Positions 54,655 to 63,683 are shown, counted from the stretch's first letter. The stretch is 64,000 nt of DNA from Micromonospora sp. CP22 (GCF_009712475.1 NZ_VCJO01000005.1:313850-377849); one strand, 5' to 3'. Numbers and translations: made by a program. The notes: generated by a model from the sequence alone, not told the origin.

Positions 54655-56844
54655 GTGACGCTGGTCAGCTTCGTCGTCCCGGCCTTTCGGGTGCAGGGCT
54701 ACCTGCGGGAGTGCCTGGACTCGATCCTCGCCCAACCGGTCACCGACATCGAGGTGATCGGGGTCGACGACTGCTCGCCGGACGGCAGTGGCGAGATCCT
54801 CGCCGAGTACGCCGACCGGGACGACCGGGTGACGGCCGTCCGCCTGGACCACAACGTGGGGCTCGGTCCAGCCCGCAACGTCGGTCTGGACCGGGCTGTC
54901 GGCGAGTACGTCTGGTTCGTCGACGGTGACGACTGGCTGACGGCGGACTGCCTGGTCGAGGTGGCCGCCCGACTGCGCGAGACCCGGCCGGACGTGCTGA
55001 TCGTCGACCACGTACGCGCGCACTGGGACGACACGACGACCCGCAGCGCGATGGCCGACGTCTTCCCTGTCCCACCCGGACCGGCGACGTTCCGCCTGGC
55101 CGAGCGGCCGGAGACGGTGAACCTGCTGCACACGGCGTGGAACCGGCTGGTCCGTCGGCAATTCCTGGCCGACGTGGGGCTGCGCTTCGCGCCCGGCTGG
55201 TACGAGGACGTCTCCTTCAGCTACCCGACGCTGATGGCCGCCGACCGGATCGGGGTCCTGGACCTGGTCTGTGTGAACTACCGGCAGCGGCGGGCGGGGG
55301 CGATCACGAGGACCCGTGGGGAGCGACACTTCGACGTCTTCGAGCAGTGGCACCGGGTGTTCCGGGAGCTGGACCGGCTCGGGGCCGAGGAACTGCGCCC
55401 GGTGATCTTCGAGCGGATGATGTGGCACTACCTGGTCGTGCTCGGCAACGGCGACCGGATCGGGCCCGAACTGCGGCCGACCTTCTTCGCTCGGGTGGCG
55501 GCCGAACACGCCCGGTTCCGGCCGCCCGAGGGGCACCGGGTGCCGGGTGGGGTGGCGGGGCTCAAGCACCGGCTGGTGGCGGCGGGTCGGTGGCGTACGT
55601 TCAGCGCGTTGCGGGCGGCGAGCCAGGCGGGGGAGACCGTCCGCCGGGTCGCCGGCAGGACCAGCCGACGGGTGTTGCCGTCGGCCCGGGTCGGCGTACG
55701 GCGGACCCGTGACGTGGTGCTGCGTCAGTACCAACGGGCCGAGCGTCGTCGGCCGGTCGAGGAGAACCTGGCCGTCTACGCCGCGTACTGGTATCGCGGT
55801 TACAGCTGCAATCCCGCCGCGGTCTACGAGGCGGCCCGTCGACTGGCACCGCAGGTCCGGGGCGTGTGGATCGTCCGGCGGGACCGGGTGCACACCCTGC
55901 CGGACGGGGTCGAGTACGTGGTGGCGGGCACCGCCGCGTACCACCGGGTGCTGGCGCGGGCCCGATGGTTCGTCAACAATGTCAACTTCCCCGACTCGGT
56001 ACGCAAGCGGCCGGGCACGGTGCACGTGCAGACCCACCACGGCACCCCGGTCAAGGTGATGGGCCTGGACCAGCAGCGTTATCCACTGGGCGCGGGTGGG
56101 ATGGACTTCGCCGGGCTGTTGCGCCGGGTGGACCGGTGGGATTACAGCATCACCTCGAATAGCTTCTCCACGCAGATGTGGGAACGCGCCTATCCGGCCG
56201 CGTACACCACTCTGGAGGTGGGGTATCCGCGTAACGACCGGCTGGTGACCGCGACCCCCGATGAGGTGCTGCGGCTGCGCGCGGAGTTCGACGCCGGCCT
56301 CGGTGAGCAGGTCGTGCTGTACGCGCCGACCCATCGGGAACATCTGCCCCGGTACCGGCCGCCGTTCGACCCGGAGCGGTTCCTCGCCGCGCTCGGTCCG
56401 GCCGGTCTGCTGCTGATGCGCAGCCACTACTTCCATGACCGGGATCGGCGGTCGCCGCCGCCGACCGCGCGTGGTCGGGTGCTGGACGTGAGCGCCCATC
56501 CCCGGGTGGAGGATCTGTACCTCGCCGCCGACGTCCTGGTCACCGACTATTCGTCGGCGATGTTCGACTACGCCGTCCTGGACCGGCCGATCGTCATCTA
56601 TGCCCCGGACTGGGACGCCTACCGGCTGACCCGTGGTGTCTACCTGGACATCGTCGCCGAGCCGCCGGGCCCGGTGGCCCGGACCTTCACCGAGTTACTC
56701 GATGTGTTCCACTCGGATGCGCTGAGGTCGCCCGACGCCGAGCGGGCGCGGGCGCGCTTCCGCGAGCGGTTCTGTGCCCTAGAGGACGGACGTGCCGCCG
56801 AACGGGTGGTACGCCGGGTCTTCCTCGGCGAGACCCTGGATTGA
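54655..56844 (+). CDS. Fusion of GT2 glycosyltransferase and TagF-like polyol-phosphate polymerase
   Basis: Protein of 729 residues. The N-terminal GT2 domain (1 to about 240) has VSFVVPAFRVQGYLRECLDS, ARNVGLDRAVGEYVWFVDGD with a DxD-type site, and a second domain to about 370. The C-terminal TagF domain has VQTHHGTPVKVMG, VGYPRNDRLV, VVLYAPTHRE and LVTDYSSAMFDYAVLDRPIV, the CDP-glycerol glycerophosphotransferase motifs. It likely elongates a glycerol- or other polyol-phosphate chain and glycosylates it or its linker. GAGGAGG lies before the GTG, 14 bases after the upstream gene. Confidence 0.9.
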   Translation: MTLVSFVVPAFRVQGYLRECLDSILAQPVTDIEVIGVDDCSPDGSGEILAEYADRDDRVTAVRLDHNVGLGPARNVGLDRAVGEYVWFVDGDDWLTADCLVEVAARLRETRPDVLIVDHVRAHWDDTTTRSAMADVFPVPPGPATFRLAERPETVNLLHTAWNRLVRRQFLADVGLRFAPGWYEDVSFSYPTLMAADRIGVLDLVCVNYRQRRAGAITRTRGERHFDVFEQWHRVFRELDRLGAEELRPVIFERMMWHYLVVLGNGDRIGPELRPTFFARVAAEHARFRPPEGHRVPGGVAGLKHRLVAAGRWRTFSALRAASQAGETVRRVAGRTSRRVLPSARVGVRRTRDVVLRQYQRAERRRPVEENLAVYAAYWYRGYSCNPAAVYEAARRLAPQVRGVWIVRRDRVHTLPDGVEYVVAGTAAYHRVLARARWFVNNVNFPDSVRKRPGTVHVQTHHGTPVKVMGLDQQRYPLGAGGMDFAGLLRRVDRWDYSITSNSFSTQMWERAYPAAYTTLEVGYPRNDRLVTATPDEVLRLRAEFDAGLGEQVVLYAPTHREHLPRYRPPFDPERFLAALGPAGLLLMRSHYFHDRDRRSPPPTARGRVLDVSAHPRVEDLYLAADVLVTDYSSAMFDYAVLDRPIVIYAPDWDAYRLTRGVYLDIVAEPPGPVARTFTELLDVFHSDALRSPDAERARARFRERFCALEDGRAAERVVRRVFLGETLD

Positions 56845-56992
56845 GTTGGAAGTTCTGCCCCGGACGCCGCTGGTCGATGGACCGTAATAGGTCTGTCACG
56901 TTTCAAACATGGCACGTTTACCCGATGTGCCGTCCGCATGATCCTCGCCACAGTCATTCGGGGCTTCGTGGAACGAAGGTGGGGAGGAGACG

Positions 56993-58297
56993 GTGACCAC
57001 CGTCGCGCTCAAGGATGTCACCAAGGTCTTCCGGGACGGCACGGTCGCGGTCGACAGCGTCAACCTCGACGTGAACGACGGTGAGTTCATGGTGTTGCTC
57101 GGGCCGTCCGGCTGCGGCAAGTCGACCGTGCTGAGAATGGTCGCGGGCCTGGAGACCCCGACCTCCGGTGCCGTCATGCTCAACGGGGCGTTGGCCAACG
57201 ACCTGCCGCCCCGGGAGCGGAGGGTCGCGATGGTCTTCCAGGACTTCGCGCTCTACCCGCACATGAGCGTCAACGACAACATCGCCTTCCCGCTCAAGCT
57301 GGCCGGCGTCGAGCCGGTGCCGCGCGGCGAGCGGGTCACCGACGTGGCCAGCGCGCTGGGCATCGGTGACGTGCTGGCCCGACGGCCCAGCCAGCTCTCC
57401 GGCGGGCAGCGGCAGCGGGTCGCGATGGGTCGGGCGATCGTCCGTCGGCCCGGGTTGTTCCTGATGGACGAGCCGCTGTCCAACCTGGACAGCGGGCTGC
57501 GTGCCGAACTGCGCGCCGAGATCTCCGGCCTGACCCGCGAGCTGGGCGTCACCACCATCTACGTCACGCACGACCAGGCCGAGGCGCTGACCATGGCCGA
57601 CCGGGTCGCCATCATGCGCAAGGGTGTCCTCCAGGACGTGGGCACCCCCACCCAGGTGTACGGCCGACCGGCCACGCTCTACGTGGCCGCGTTCCTGGGC
57701 AGCCCCCGGATGAACCTGCTGGAGGCGTCGGTCTACGTCCACCTCGACCGCTATGTCACCCTCACCCTCGGTGAACAGGCGCTCTACCTGCCGTGGGACG
57801 ACATCCGCAGCCGGGCCGTGGCGCACTACCACGGTGAGCGGATCGTGGTCGGGATGCGGGCCGAGGCGCTCACCCCGGTCGCCCCGGACACCCCCGGCGA
57901 CGTGCTCCAGGGCCGGATCCGCTACCTGGAACACCACGGCCACGAGTCGTTGGCCTTCCTCGACATCGGGGCCACCGCCATCATGGTGGACGACATCGGC
58001 GCACCGGTGGACGCGGAGACCCAGCCCGGTCAGCGTGGCCTGCGCCGGTTCGGCCAGATGATGCAACGCATCAAGGGGCGTGCCGTCAACGAGTCGACGA
58101 CGACCGGCGGAAACGGCAACCGCACCAGCGTGCTGAACGATCCGGGTCGCCACCACCGCCGCCCGGCCGAACTGGCGGTGCGCCTCGCGCCGTATCCCGC
58201 CGTCACCGCCGGTCACCCGCTCGCGGTCCAGGTGCGCATGGACGCCCTGCACTTCTTCGACGAGCGCGGCGACCGCATCGACGTCGGCTGGCGCTGA
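56993..58297 (+). CDS. MalK/UgpC-type ABC ATPase, orphan
   Basis: ATPase of 434 residues. LLGPSGCGKSTVLRMVAGLE (Walker A), the Q-loop in MVFQDFALYPHMSVNDN, LSGGQRQRVAMGRAI (signature) and LFLMDEPLSN (Walker B) are present, then a TOBE-type regulatory region. It is about 60 residues longer than usual MalK, with a polar linker (NESTTTGGNGNRTS) and an extra C-terminal segment. No permease or binding protein is nearby, so it may serve several sugar importers, as MsmK does. GGGGAGGAG precedes the GTG. Confidence 0.9.
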   Translation: MTTVALKDVTKVFRDGTVAVDSVNLDVNDGEFMVLLGPSGCGKSTVLRMVAGLETPTSGAVMLNGALANDLPPRERRVAMVFQDFALYPHMSVNDNIAFPLKLAGVEPVPRGERVTDVASALGIGDVLARRPSQLSGGQRQRVAMGRAIVRRPGLFLMDEPLSNLDSGLRAELRAEISGLTRELGVTTIYVTHDQAEALTMADRVAIMRKGVLQDVGTPTQVYGRPATLYVAAFLGSPRMNLLEASVYVHLDRYVTLTLGEQALYLPWDDIRSRAVAHYHGERIVVGMRAEALTPVAPDTPGDVLQGRIRYLEHHGHESLAFLDIGATAIMVDDIGAPVDAETQPGQRGLRRFGQMMQRIKGRAVNESTTTGGNGNRTSVLNDPGRHHRRPAELAVRLAPYPAVTAGHPLAVQVRMDALHFFDERGDRIDVGWR

Positions 58298-58302
58298 GGT
58301 GC

Positions 58303-58354
58303 AAGGAAGGGCCCCCTGCTAACTCCTCCGGTAGAGGAAGGGCCCCTTGTTATC
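58303..58354. repeat. Interspersed GC-rich paired-hairpin repeat, copy 3
   Basis: AAGGAAGGGCCCCCTGCTAA, spacer CTCCTCCGGTAGA, then GGAAGGGCCCCTTGTTATC. It aligns with copies 1 and 2, begins 5 bases after the MalK-type gene's stop and abuts the broken 5' end of the regulator remnant that follows. Confidence 0.82.
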
Positions 58355-58933
58355 GCGGGCCAGCGAGCAGGGCCACGGCTGGCCGCAGGCCCGGCAGCAC
58401 CACATCGGCCTCAAGGAGAGCCTGATGCCGTGGTTCCGGGAGTGGGTGACGATCGAGCAGGAGGCGACCGCGCTGTGCAGCTTCCAGCCGCTGGTGGTCC
58501 CCGGCCTGCTCCAGACCGAGGAGTACGCCCGCGCGCTCTACGAGGGCGCGAGTCACCTCGTCGGTGACCAGGTGGAGCAACCGCTGGCGGCCCGGCTGGA
58601 CCGGCAGAAGGTGCTCGACCGGCCCAACCCGCCGCTGCTGGTGGCGGTGCTCGACTACACGGTGCTGGAGCGCCCGGTCGGCGGACCGAAGGTGATGCGG
58701 GAGCAGTTGCGGCACCTGGTGACGGTGGGCAACCGGACCCGGGTGCACCTGCACGTGGTGCCCCGGGGCGTCGGCGCCTATCCCGGGCTCAACGGCGCCT
58801 TCGTGATCGCCACAACTACTGACGGCGATGACCTGGCTTACCTGGACAACCAGTTGAGGGGCGCCATCGCAGAGCGCTCACCTTCACCCCCGACACCTGG
58901 CGCTCCTTCCTGGCGTACGCCAAACGGCGCTGA
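58355..58933 (+). pseudogene. Remnant of a DUF5753 regulator joined to a DUF397 tail
   Basis: From about 58420 to 58865 one frame reads as the DUF5753 domain of an Xre-type regulator: FREWVTIEQEATALCSFQPL and VVPGLLQTEEYARALYEG, then FVIATTTDGDDLAYLDNQLR G. The helix-turn-helix half expected before it is missing. After QLRGAIAE the frame loses similarity, but a second frame from 58883 reads FTPDTWRSFLAYAKRR and a stop at 58931, the ending of a DUF397 protein, normally the separate downstream partner gene. A deletion seems to have joined the two, and the 5' end is cut at the repeat. The frame continues open to 59012 without meaning. Confidence 0.8.
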
Positions 58934-59037
58934 CCCCGGACAGCGGCAGGGCAGGTGGTCCGGCGTCGGCGTGTCGACCATCTGTGCAGCCACGATCGCG
59001 CCTTGCCGGTGACATTACCGGCGCGTAGCGTCTGGGC

Positions 59038-59502
59038 ATGACCATCGACTCGCGGCAGGTGGCGGCTCGGATGCTCGATGCGGTGCCGTTCGCCCGCACG
59101 CTCGGCGTCGAGTTCGTCGAGGTGGCCCCGGAGGCGGAGGGCGGCGTCCGGGCAGTGGTCAGGCTGCCCGACTCACCGGCCACCCACAATCACATCGGCG
59201 GTCCGCACGCCGGGGCCATGTTCACCCTCGGCGAGACGGCCTCCGGCGCGGTGGCGCTCGCCGCGTTCGGTCACCTGCTCGACCGGGCCACGCCGCTGGC
59301 CGTGCGGGCGGAGATCGCGTACCGCAAGCTCGCCATGGGTGCGGTGCGCGCGACGGCGCGGCTCGGCCGACCGCCCGCCGAGGTGGTCGCGGAGTTGGAG
59401 GCCGGTGAGCGACCCGAGTTTCCGGTACGCGTGGAGATCGCCACCGAGGCGGGTAAGCCCACCTCGGAGATGACGGTCATCTGGACGCTGCGCCCGAACT
59501 GA
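59038..59502 (+). CDS. Hotdog-fold thioesterase-like protein (DUF4442/PaaI type)
   Basis: Protein of 154 residues. PATHNHIGGPHAGAMFTLGE TASG is the hotdog active-site helix, with YRKLAMGAVRATARLGRP after it. It may hydrolyse an acyl-CoA thioester; the substrate is unknown. TTGCCG-N17-TAGCGT ends 6 bases before the ATG, a good promoter for a leaderless transcript. It stands alone between the regulator remnant and a gap. Confidence 0.85.
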   Translation: MTIDSRQVAARMLDAVPFARTLGVEFVEVAPEAEGGVRAVVRLPDSPATHNHIGGPHAGAMFTLGETASGAVALAAFGHLLDRATPLAVRAEIAYRKLAMGAVRATARLGRPPAEVVAELEAGERPEFPVRVEIATEAGKPTSEMTVIWTLRPN

Positions 59503-59825
59503 CCCGCCGCCGGTCCGCTGCTGAGGACCGTCGATGTTGCCGGGGCGGGTCCACGCGTGCTGGAATGGCTCATATCGCCGCAGCGTGGGGGCAAACGCGC
59601 TGAGACCGGTGAGTACGGGAGCCACGCAGTGCCGGCAGCGCGCCGCTTCGGGGTGCGCCGCGCGCCGCGTCGTCGGCTCCACGCCACATCGACGAGCGCA
59701 CCTCCCGGGCAGGCGTCTCGTCGCAGGTGAACCGGCACGTGTTCCGCGACGGATGACCGTCGACGCGCCGGAGGCGTCCCAGCGATCCGCAACGCACCGA
59801 ACCGGCGACGAGGTGAGAAGCAATC
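59503..59825. other. 323-base intergenic stretch
   Basis: This lies between the thioesterase and the anchored hypothetical protein. I see no RNA gene, repeat or credible ORF. GAGGTGAGAAG near 59810 is the ribosome-site region of the next gene. Confidence 0.5.
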
Positions 59826-60407
59826 ATGATTTCCCGGGAGAGTTTCACGGGGTGGTACCGGCACCGCTACGTGTGGGCGGCGGCGATCGTGCTGCTGGTG
59901 TCCGCCGGTGCGGTCGTGCTGGTCAACACGGCCGGCTCGAAGTCGGGACCGCCGGATCTGCGCGGGCAGATCATGAACCGGATGCGTGCCGCGCTGGAGC
60001 AGGCCGACCCGGAGCAGCACAACCACACCGGGCACGAGGTCCAGCAGATCAACGGTGAGGACGTCAAGCCCCCGGTCATCTGCGGAGTCCACGTCTACGG
60101 CTACGAGCCGGCCGAGGTCACCGTGCTGGACGAGGTGAAGACGGTCTACGGCTTCCACCTGTGCGGAGTCGCCGAGCAGGGCCGCACCTGGGACTGGGCG
60201 GTCAAACTCGCCGGTCCGGTGATCATGGACATGTCCACCGAGCCGATCGGCATCGAGGTGGTGGAGGCGACCGAGGACACCAGGTTCATCGACCGGTTGC
60301 ACGAGATGTTCCCGCCCAAGTACGCGCAACTGGCGGAGCGGGAAGCGCTGGAGCCGTCCGAGATGGCCGACCTGCGTCGCCGGTACGACTCCGCCGCCGG
60401 ACTCTGA
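59826..60407 (+). CDS. Membrane-anchored protein of unknown function
   Basis: Protein of 193 residues. It has a basic start (SFTGWYRHRY), one membrane segment (VWAAAIVLLVSAGAVVLVNT) and an exported domain with two cysteines placed to pair (VICGVHVYGYEP and FHLCGVAEQG). No lipobox is present. I do not recognise the family. GAGGTGAGAAG lies upstream of the ATG. It precedes the sugar phosphorylase pair but has its own gap of 133 bases. Confidence 0.75.
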   Translation: MISRESFTGWYRHRYVWAAAIVLLVSAGAVVLVNTAGSKSGPPDLRGQIMNRMRAALEQADPEQHNHTGHEVQQINGEDVKPPVICGVHVYGYEPAEVTVLDEVKTVYGFHLCGVAEQGRTWDWAVKLAGPVIMDMSTEPIGIEVVEATEDTRFIDRLHEMFPPKYAQLAEREALEPSEMADLRRRYDSAAGL

Positions 60408-60507
60408 CCCGCTGGCAGGCCGCACGACCCCGCGCCGGCAGGCAGCACGAGCGAGGCGCCCGTACCTCGCCGGGTGGACCTGTCGCGTCGGTATTCGCGG
60501 AAGTGGT

Positions 60508-60534
60508 TTGCCGGTACGTGTCGGCGGATAGATT
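60508..60534 (+). promoter_or_regulatory. Putative promoter for the pgmB-GH65 pair
   Basis: TTGCCG (60508-60513) and TAGATT (60529-60534) are 15 bases apart. The -10 box ends 6 bases before the ATG at 60541, so transcription would start at or next to the start codon. The spacing is short of the usual 17. Confidence 0.5.
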
Positions 60535-60540
60535 GATACG

Positions 60541-61293
60541 ATGCTCGGCCTGCCTGATCACGTGACCGCAGTGCTGTTCGACCTCGACGGTGTGCTCACG
60601 CAGACCGCCCGGGTGCACAACGCCGCTTGGACCGAGACCTTCGACGACTACCTGCGCCGACGATCGGCCGCCACCGGTGAGCCGTACCGGCCGTTCGATC
60701 CGGGGCCGGACTATCACCGCTACGTCGACGGCCGCCCTCGTCTCGACGGGATCCGCAGCTTCCTCGCCTCGCGTGACATCACGCTGCCGGAGGGGTCGCC
60801 GGAGGACCCGCCGGGAGCCCAGACCGTGCACGGTCTCGGCAACCAGAAGAACGCCCTGGTGCTGGAGCGGATCCGCACCATCGGAGTGGACGTCTACCCG
60901 GGCTCGGTGGCCTACCTCAAGGCGGTGGCGGCGGCGGGACTGCGTCGGGCGGTCGTCACGGCCAGCGCAAACGGCCGGGAGGTGGTCGCCGCCGCCGGGC
61001 TGGAGCCGCTGTTGGAGGCGCGGGTGGATGGCCTCACCGCCCGAGCCGAGGGGCTGCGCGGCAAGCCGCACCCGGACACCTTCCTCGCCGGGGCGAAGCT
61101 GCTCGGGGTCCCACCGGAGAAGGCTGCCGTCGTCGAGGACGCGTTGGCCGGGGTCGAGGCCGGTCGGGCCGGCGGTTTCGGGTACGTCATCGGGGTGGAC
61201 CGGGCAGGGCAGGCCGACGAGCTGCGCGCCCACGGTGCCGATGTGGTGGTCGACGATCTGGCCGACCTGCTCGACGCGGGACGGCCCGAATGA
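60541..61293 (+). CDS. pgmB: Beta-phosphoglucomutase family HAD enzyme
   Basis: Protein of 250 residues. VLFDLDGVLTQTARVHNAAW carries nucleophile D14 and acid/base D16, VVTASANGREVV is motif II, GKPHPDTFLAGAKLLG motif III, and VVEDALAGVEAGRAGGFGYV motif IV. It should convert beta-glucose 1-phosphate to glucose 6-phosphate. It overlaps the GH65 phosphorylase gene by 4 bases (ATGA), the product of which would supply beta-glucose 1-phosphate; this context supports the assignment over a plain phosphatase. Confidence 0.92.
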   Translation: MLGLPDHVTAVLFDLDGVLTQTARVHNAAWTETFDDYLRRRSAATGEPYRPFDPGPDYHRYVDGRPRLDGIRSFLASRDITLPEGSPEDPPGAQTVHGLGNQKNALVLERIRTIGVDVYPGSVAYLKAVAAAGLRRAVVTASANGREVVAAAGLEPLLEARVDGLTARAEGLRGKPHPDTFLAGAKLLGVPPEKAAVVEDALAGVEAGRAGGFGYVIGVDRAGQADELRAHGADVVVDDLADLLDAGRPE

Positions 61294-63665
61294 TCAGGGA
61301 GCGGGCGTATCCGGTCGATCCGTGGCACGTCCGGGAGGTCCGGCTGGACATCGACGTGCTCGCCCAGTCCGAGTCGGTGTTCGCCCTGTCCAACGGGCAC
61401 GTGGGGTTGCGCGGCAACCTGGACGAGGGGGAGCCGCACGGGTTGCCCGGCACCTACCTCAACTCGTTCTACGAGCTGCGACCCCTGCCGTACGCCGAGG
61501 CGGGCTTCGGCTTCCCCGAGTCCGGTCAGACCATCGTCAACGTCACCAACGGCAAGCTCATCCGGTTGATGGTCGACGACGAGCCACTCGACGTGCGCTA
61601 CGGCGAGGTGCTCGCCCACGAGCGGACCCTCGACATGCGGGCCGGCACGCTGCACCGGTTGCTGCACTGGCGCTCCCCGGCCGGGCGCGAGGTCCGGATG
61701 AACAGCACCCGACTGGTCTCCTTCCGGCAACGTTCGGTGGCCGCGATCCGTTACGAGGTCGAAGTGGCCGACGGCAAGCCGCTGCGGCTGATCATCCAGT
61801 CGGAGTTGGTGGCCAACGAGACGTTGCCGCCGCAGAGCCGTGATCCGCGCGTCGCCGCCGTGCTGGAGTCGCCGTTGCAGGCGGAGGAGGAGCTGACCAC
61901 CGCCACGGGCGGGCTGCTGATCCACCAGACCAAGGTCTCCGGGCTGCGGGTCGCCGCCGCCATGGACCACGAGGTGACCTCACCCGCCCGGACGTCCGTC
62001 GGCTCCGAGGGGTACGAGGACTGGGTGCGTACCACCGTGGCGTGTGTGCTGGAGCCGGGCCAGAAGCTTCAGGTGGTCAAGTACCTGACCTACGGCTGGT
62101 CGAGTCGGCGGTCGCTACCGGCGCTGCGGGACCAGGTCGGTGCCGCGTTGGCCGCGGCGAAGCTGGACGGCTGGGACGGGCTGGTCCGTGAGCAGCGGGA
62201 ATACCTGGACGAGTTCTGGGACGCCGCCGACGTCGTGGTCGACGGGGATCCGGAGGTGCAGCAGGCGGTCCGGTTCGGGCTGTTCCACGTGCTCCAGGCG
62301 GGTGCGCGGGCGGAGCGGCGGCCCATCTCCGCCAAGGGGCTCACCGGACCCGGCTACGACGGGCACGCCTTCTGGGACACCGAGATGTTCGTCCTGCCGG
62401 TGTTGACGTACACCCATCCGGCCGCCGTCCGGGACGCGCTGTACTGGCGGCACTCCACGTTGGAGCAGGCCCGGGAGCGGGCCCGGACGCTGAACCTGGC
62501 CGGTGCCGCCTTCCCGTGGCGGACCATCGAGGGGCCGGAGTCCTCGGGGTACTGGCCGGCGGGGACCGCCGCGTTCCACGTCGCGGCCGGTATCGCCGAC
62601 GCGTTGCGCCGCTACGTGCTGGCCACCGGCGACCGGGAAGTGGAGCGGGAGATCGGGCTGGAGTTGCTGGTCGAGACGGCCCGGCTGTGGCGCTCGTTGG
62701 GGCACCACGACCGCGCCGGCAACTACCACATCGACGGGGTGACCGGCCCCGACGAGTACACCGCCGTGAAGAACGACAACGTCTACACCAACCTGATGGC
62801 CCAGCGGAACCTGCGGGCCGCCGCCGAGGTGGCGATGCGATACCGCGACGAGGCGTTCCACCTCCGGGTCACCGACGAGGAGGCCGCCGCGTGGCGGGAC
62901 GCCGCCGCAGCCATGCACATCCCGTACGACGAGGATCTCCGCGTGCACCAGCAGGTGGAGGGCTTCACCCGGTTGCAGGAGTGGGACTTCGAGCAGACCC
63001 CGCCCGACAAGTACCCGATGCTGCTGCATTACCCGTACTTCGACCTGTACCGCAAGCAGGTGATCAAGCAGGCCGATCTGGTGCTGGCCATGCACTGGCG
63101 GGGGGACGCCTTCACCGCCGAGGAGAAGCTGCGCAACTTCCTCTACTACGAGCGGCGCACCGTGCGCGACTCGTCGCTGTCGGCCTGCACCCAGGCGGTG
63201 TTGGCGGCCGAGGTCGGCTACACCGATCTGGCGCACACCTATCTGCGCGAGGCCGCGTTGATGGACCTGCACGACCTGAACGAGAACACCCGCGACGGGG
63301 TGCACATGGCCTCGCTCGCGGGTGCCTGGATCGCGCTGGTCGCCGGGTTCGGTGGCCTGCGGGACCATGACGGGACGCTGTCCTTCGCGCCGTGCCTGTC
63401 GAGCCGGCTCAACGCCCTGTCGTTCTCGCTCCAGTGGTGCGGCATGCGGCTGCGGGTCGACGTCCGCAACCACGAGACGACGTACGCCCTGCACCACGCC
63501 GAGCCGGACGCGGTGATCGAGTTGCGTCACCACGGCAAGGCGGTGCGGGTCGTCTGCGACGAGCCGGTGACCGTGCCGAACCCACCGCCGCGTACCGATC
63601 TGCCGATGCCGGAGCAGGCACCTGGCCGGGCACCGCTGGTCCGGCTGCCGGAGATCCGGGCCTGA
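61290..63665 (+). CDS. Glycoside hydrolase family 65 disaccharide phosphorylase
   Basis: Protein of 791 residues. It has an N-terminal beta-sandwich (ESVFALSNGHVGLRGNLDEG), an (alpha/alpha)6 barrel with the general acid E489 in VTGPDEYTAVKNDNVYTN, phosphate-site residues around STLEQARERA, and a C-terminal beta domain. GH65 enzymes split trehalose, maltose, kojibiose or nigerose with phosphate to give beta-glucose 1-phosphate, which the coupled mutase would use. I favour maltose or trehalose by general similarity but cannot separate them. No transporter sits beside it; the MalK-type ATPase lies 3 kb away. Confidence 0.92.
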   Translation: MIRERAYPVDPWHVREVRLDIDVLAQSESVFALSNGHVGLRGNLDEGEPHGLPGTYLNSFYELRPLPYAEAGFGFPESGQTIVNVTNGKLIRLMVDDEPLDVRYGEVLAHERTLDMRAGTLHRLLHWRSPAGREVRMNSTRLVSFRQRSVAAIRYEVEVADGKPLRLIIQSELVANETLPPQSRDPRVAAVLESPLQAEEELTTATGGLLIHQTKVSGLRVAAAMDHEVTSPARTSVGSEGYEDWVRTTVACVLEPGQKLQVVKYLTYGWSSRRSLPALRDQVGAALAAAKLDGWDGLVREQREYLDEFWDAADVVVDGDPEVQQAVRFGLFHVLQAGARAERRPISAKGLTGPGYDGHAFWDTEMFVLPVLTYTHPAAVRDALYWRHSTLEQARERARTLNLAGAAFPWRTIEGPESSGYWPAGTAAFHVAAGIADALRRYVLATGDREVEREIGLELLVETARLWRSLGHHDRAGNYHIDGVTGPDEYTAVKNDNVYTNLMAQRNLRAAAEVAMRYRDEAFHLRVTDEEAAAWRDAAAAMHIPYDEDLRVHQQVEGFTRLQEWDFEQTPPDKYPMLLHYPYFDLYRKQVIKQADLVLAMHWRGDAFTAEEKLRNFLYYERRTVRDSSLSACTQAVLAAEVGYTDLAHTYLREAALMDLHDLNENTRDGVHMASLAGAWIALVAGFGGLRDHDGTLSFAPCLSSRLNALSFSLQWCGMRLRVDVRNHETTYALHHAEPDAVIELRHHGKAVRVVCDEPVTVPNPPPRTDLPMPEQAPGRAPLVRLPEIRA

Positions 63666-63683
63666 CCCGGTCGCGCCGCCGGG

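Noticed and set aside
54538..56499. 653-residue minus-strand frame
   Set aside because: It is antisense to the GT2-TagF gene, with composition of a shadow frame and no motif.
59534..60058. 174-residue plus-strand frame in the gap before 59826
   Set aside because: It overlaps the anchored protein in another frame and has Arg/Gly/Ala-rich shadow composition without a ribosome site.
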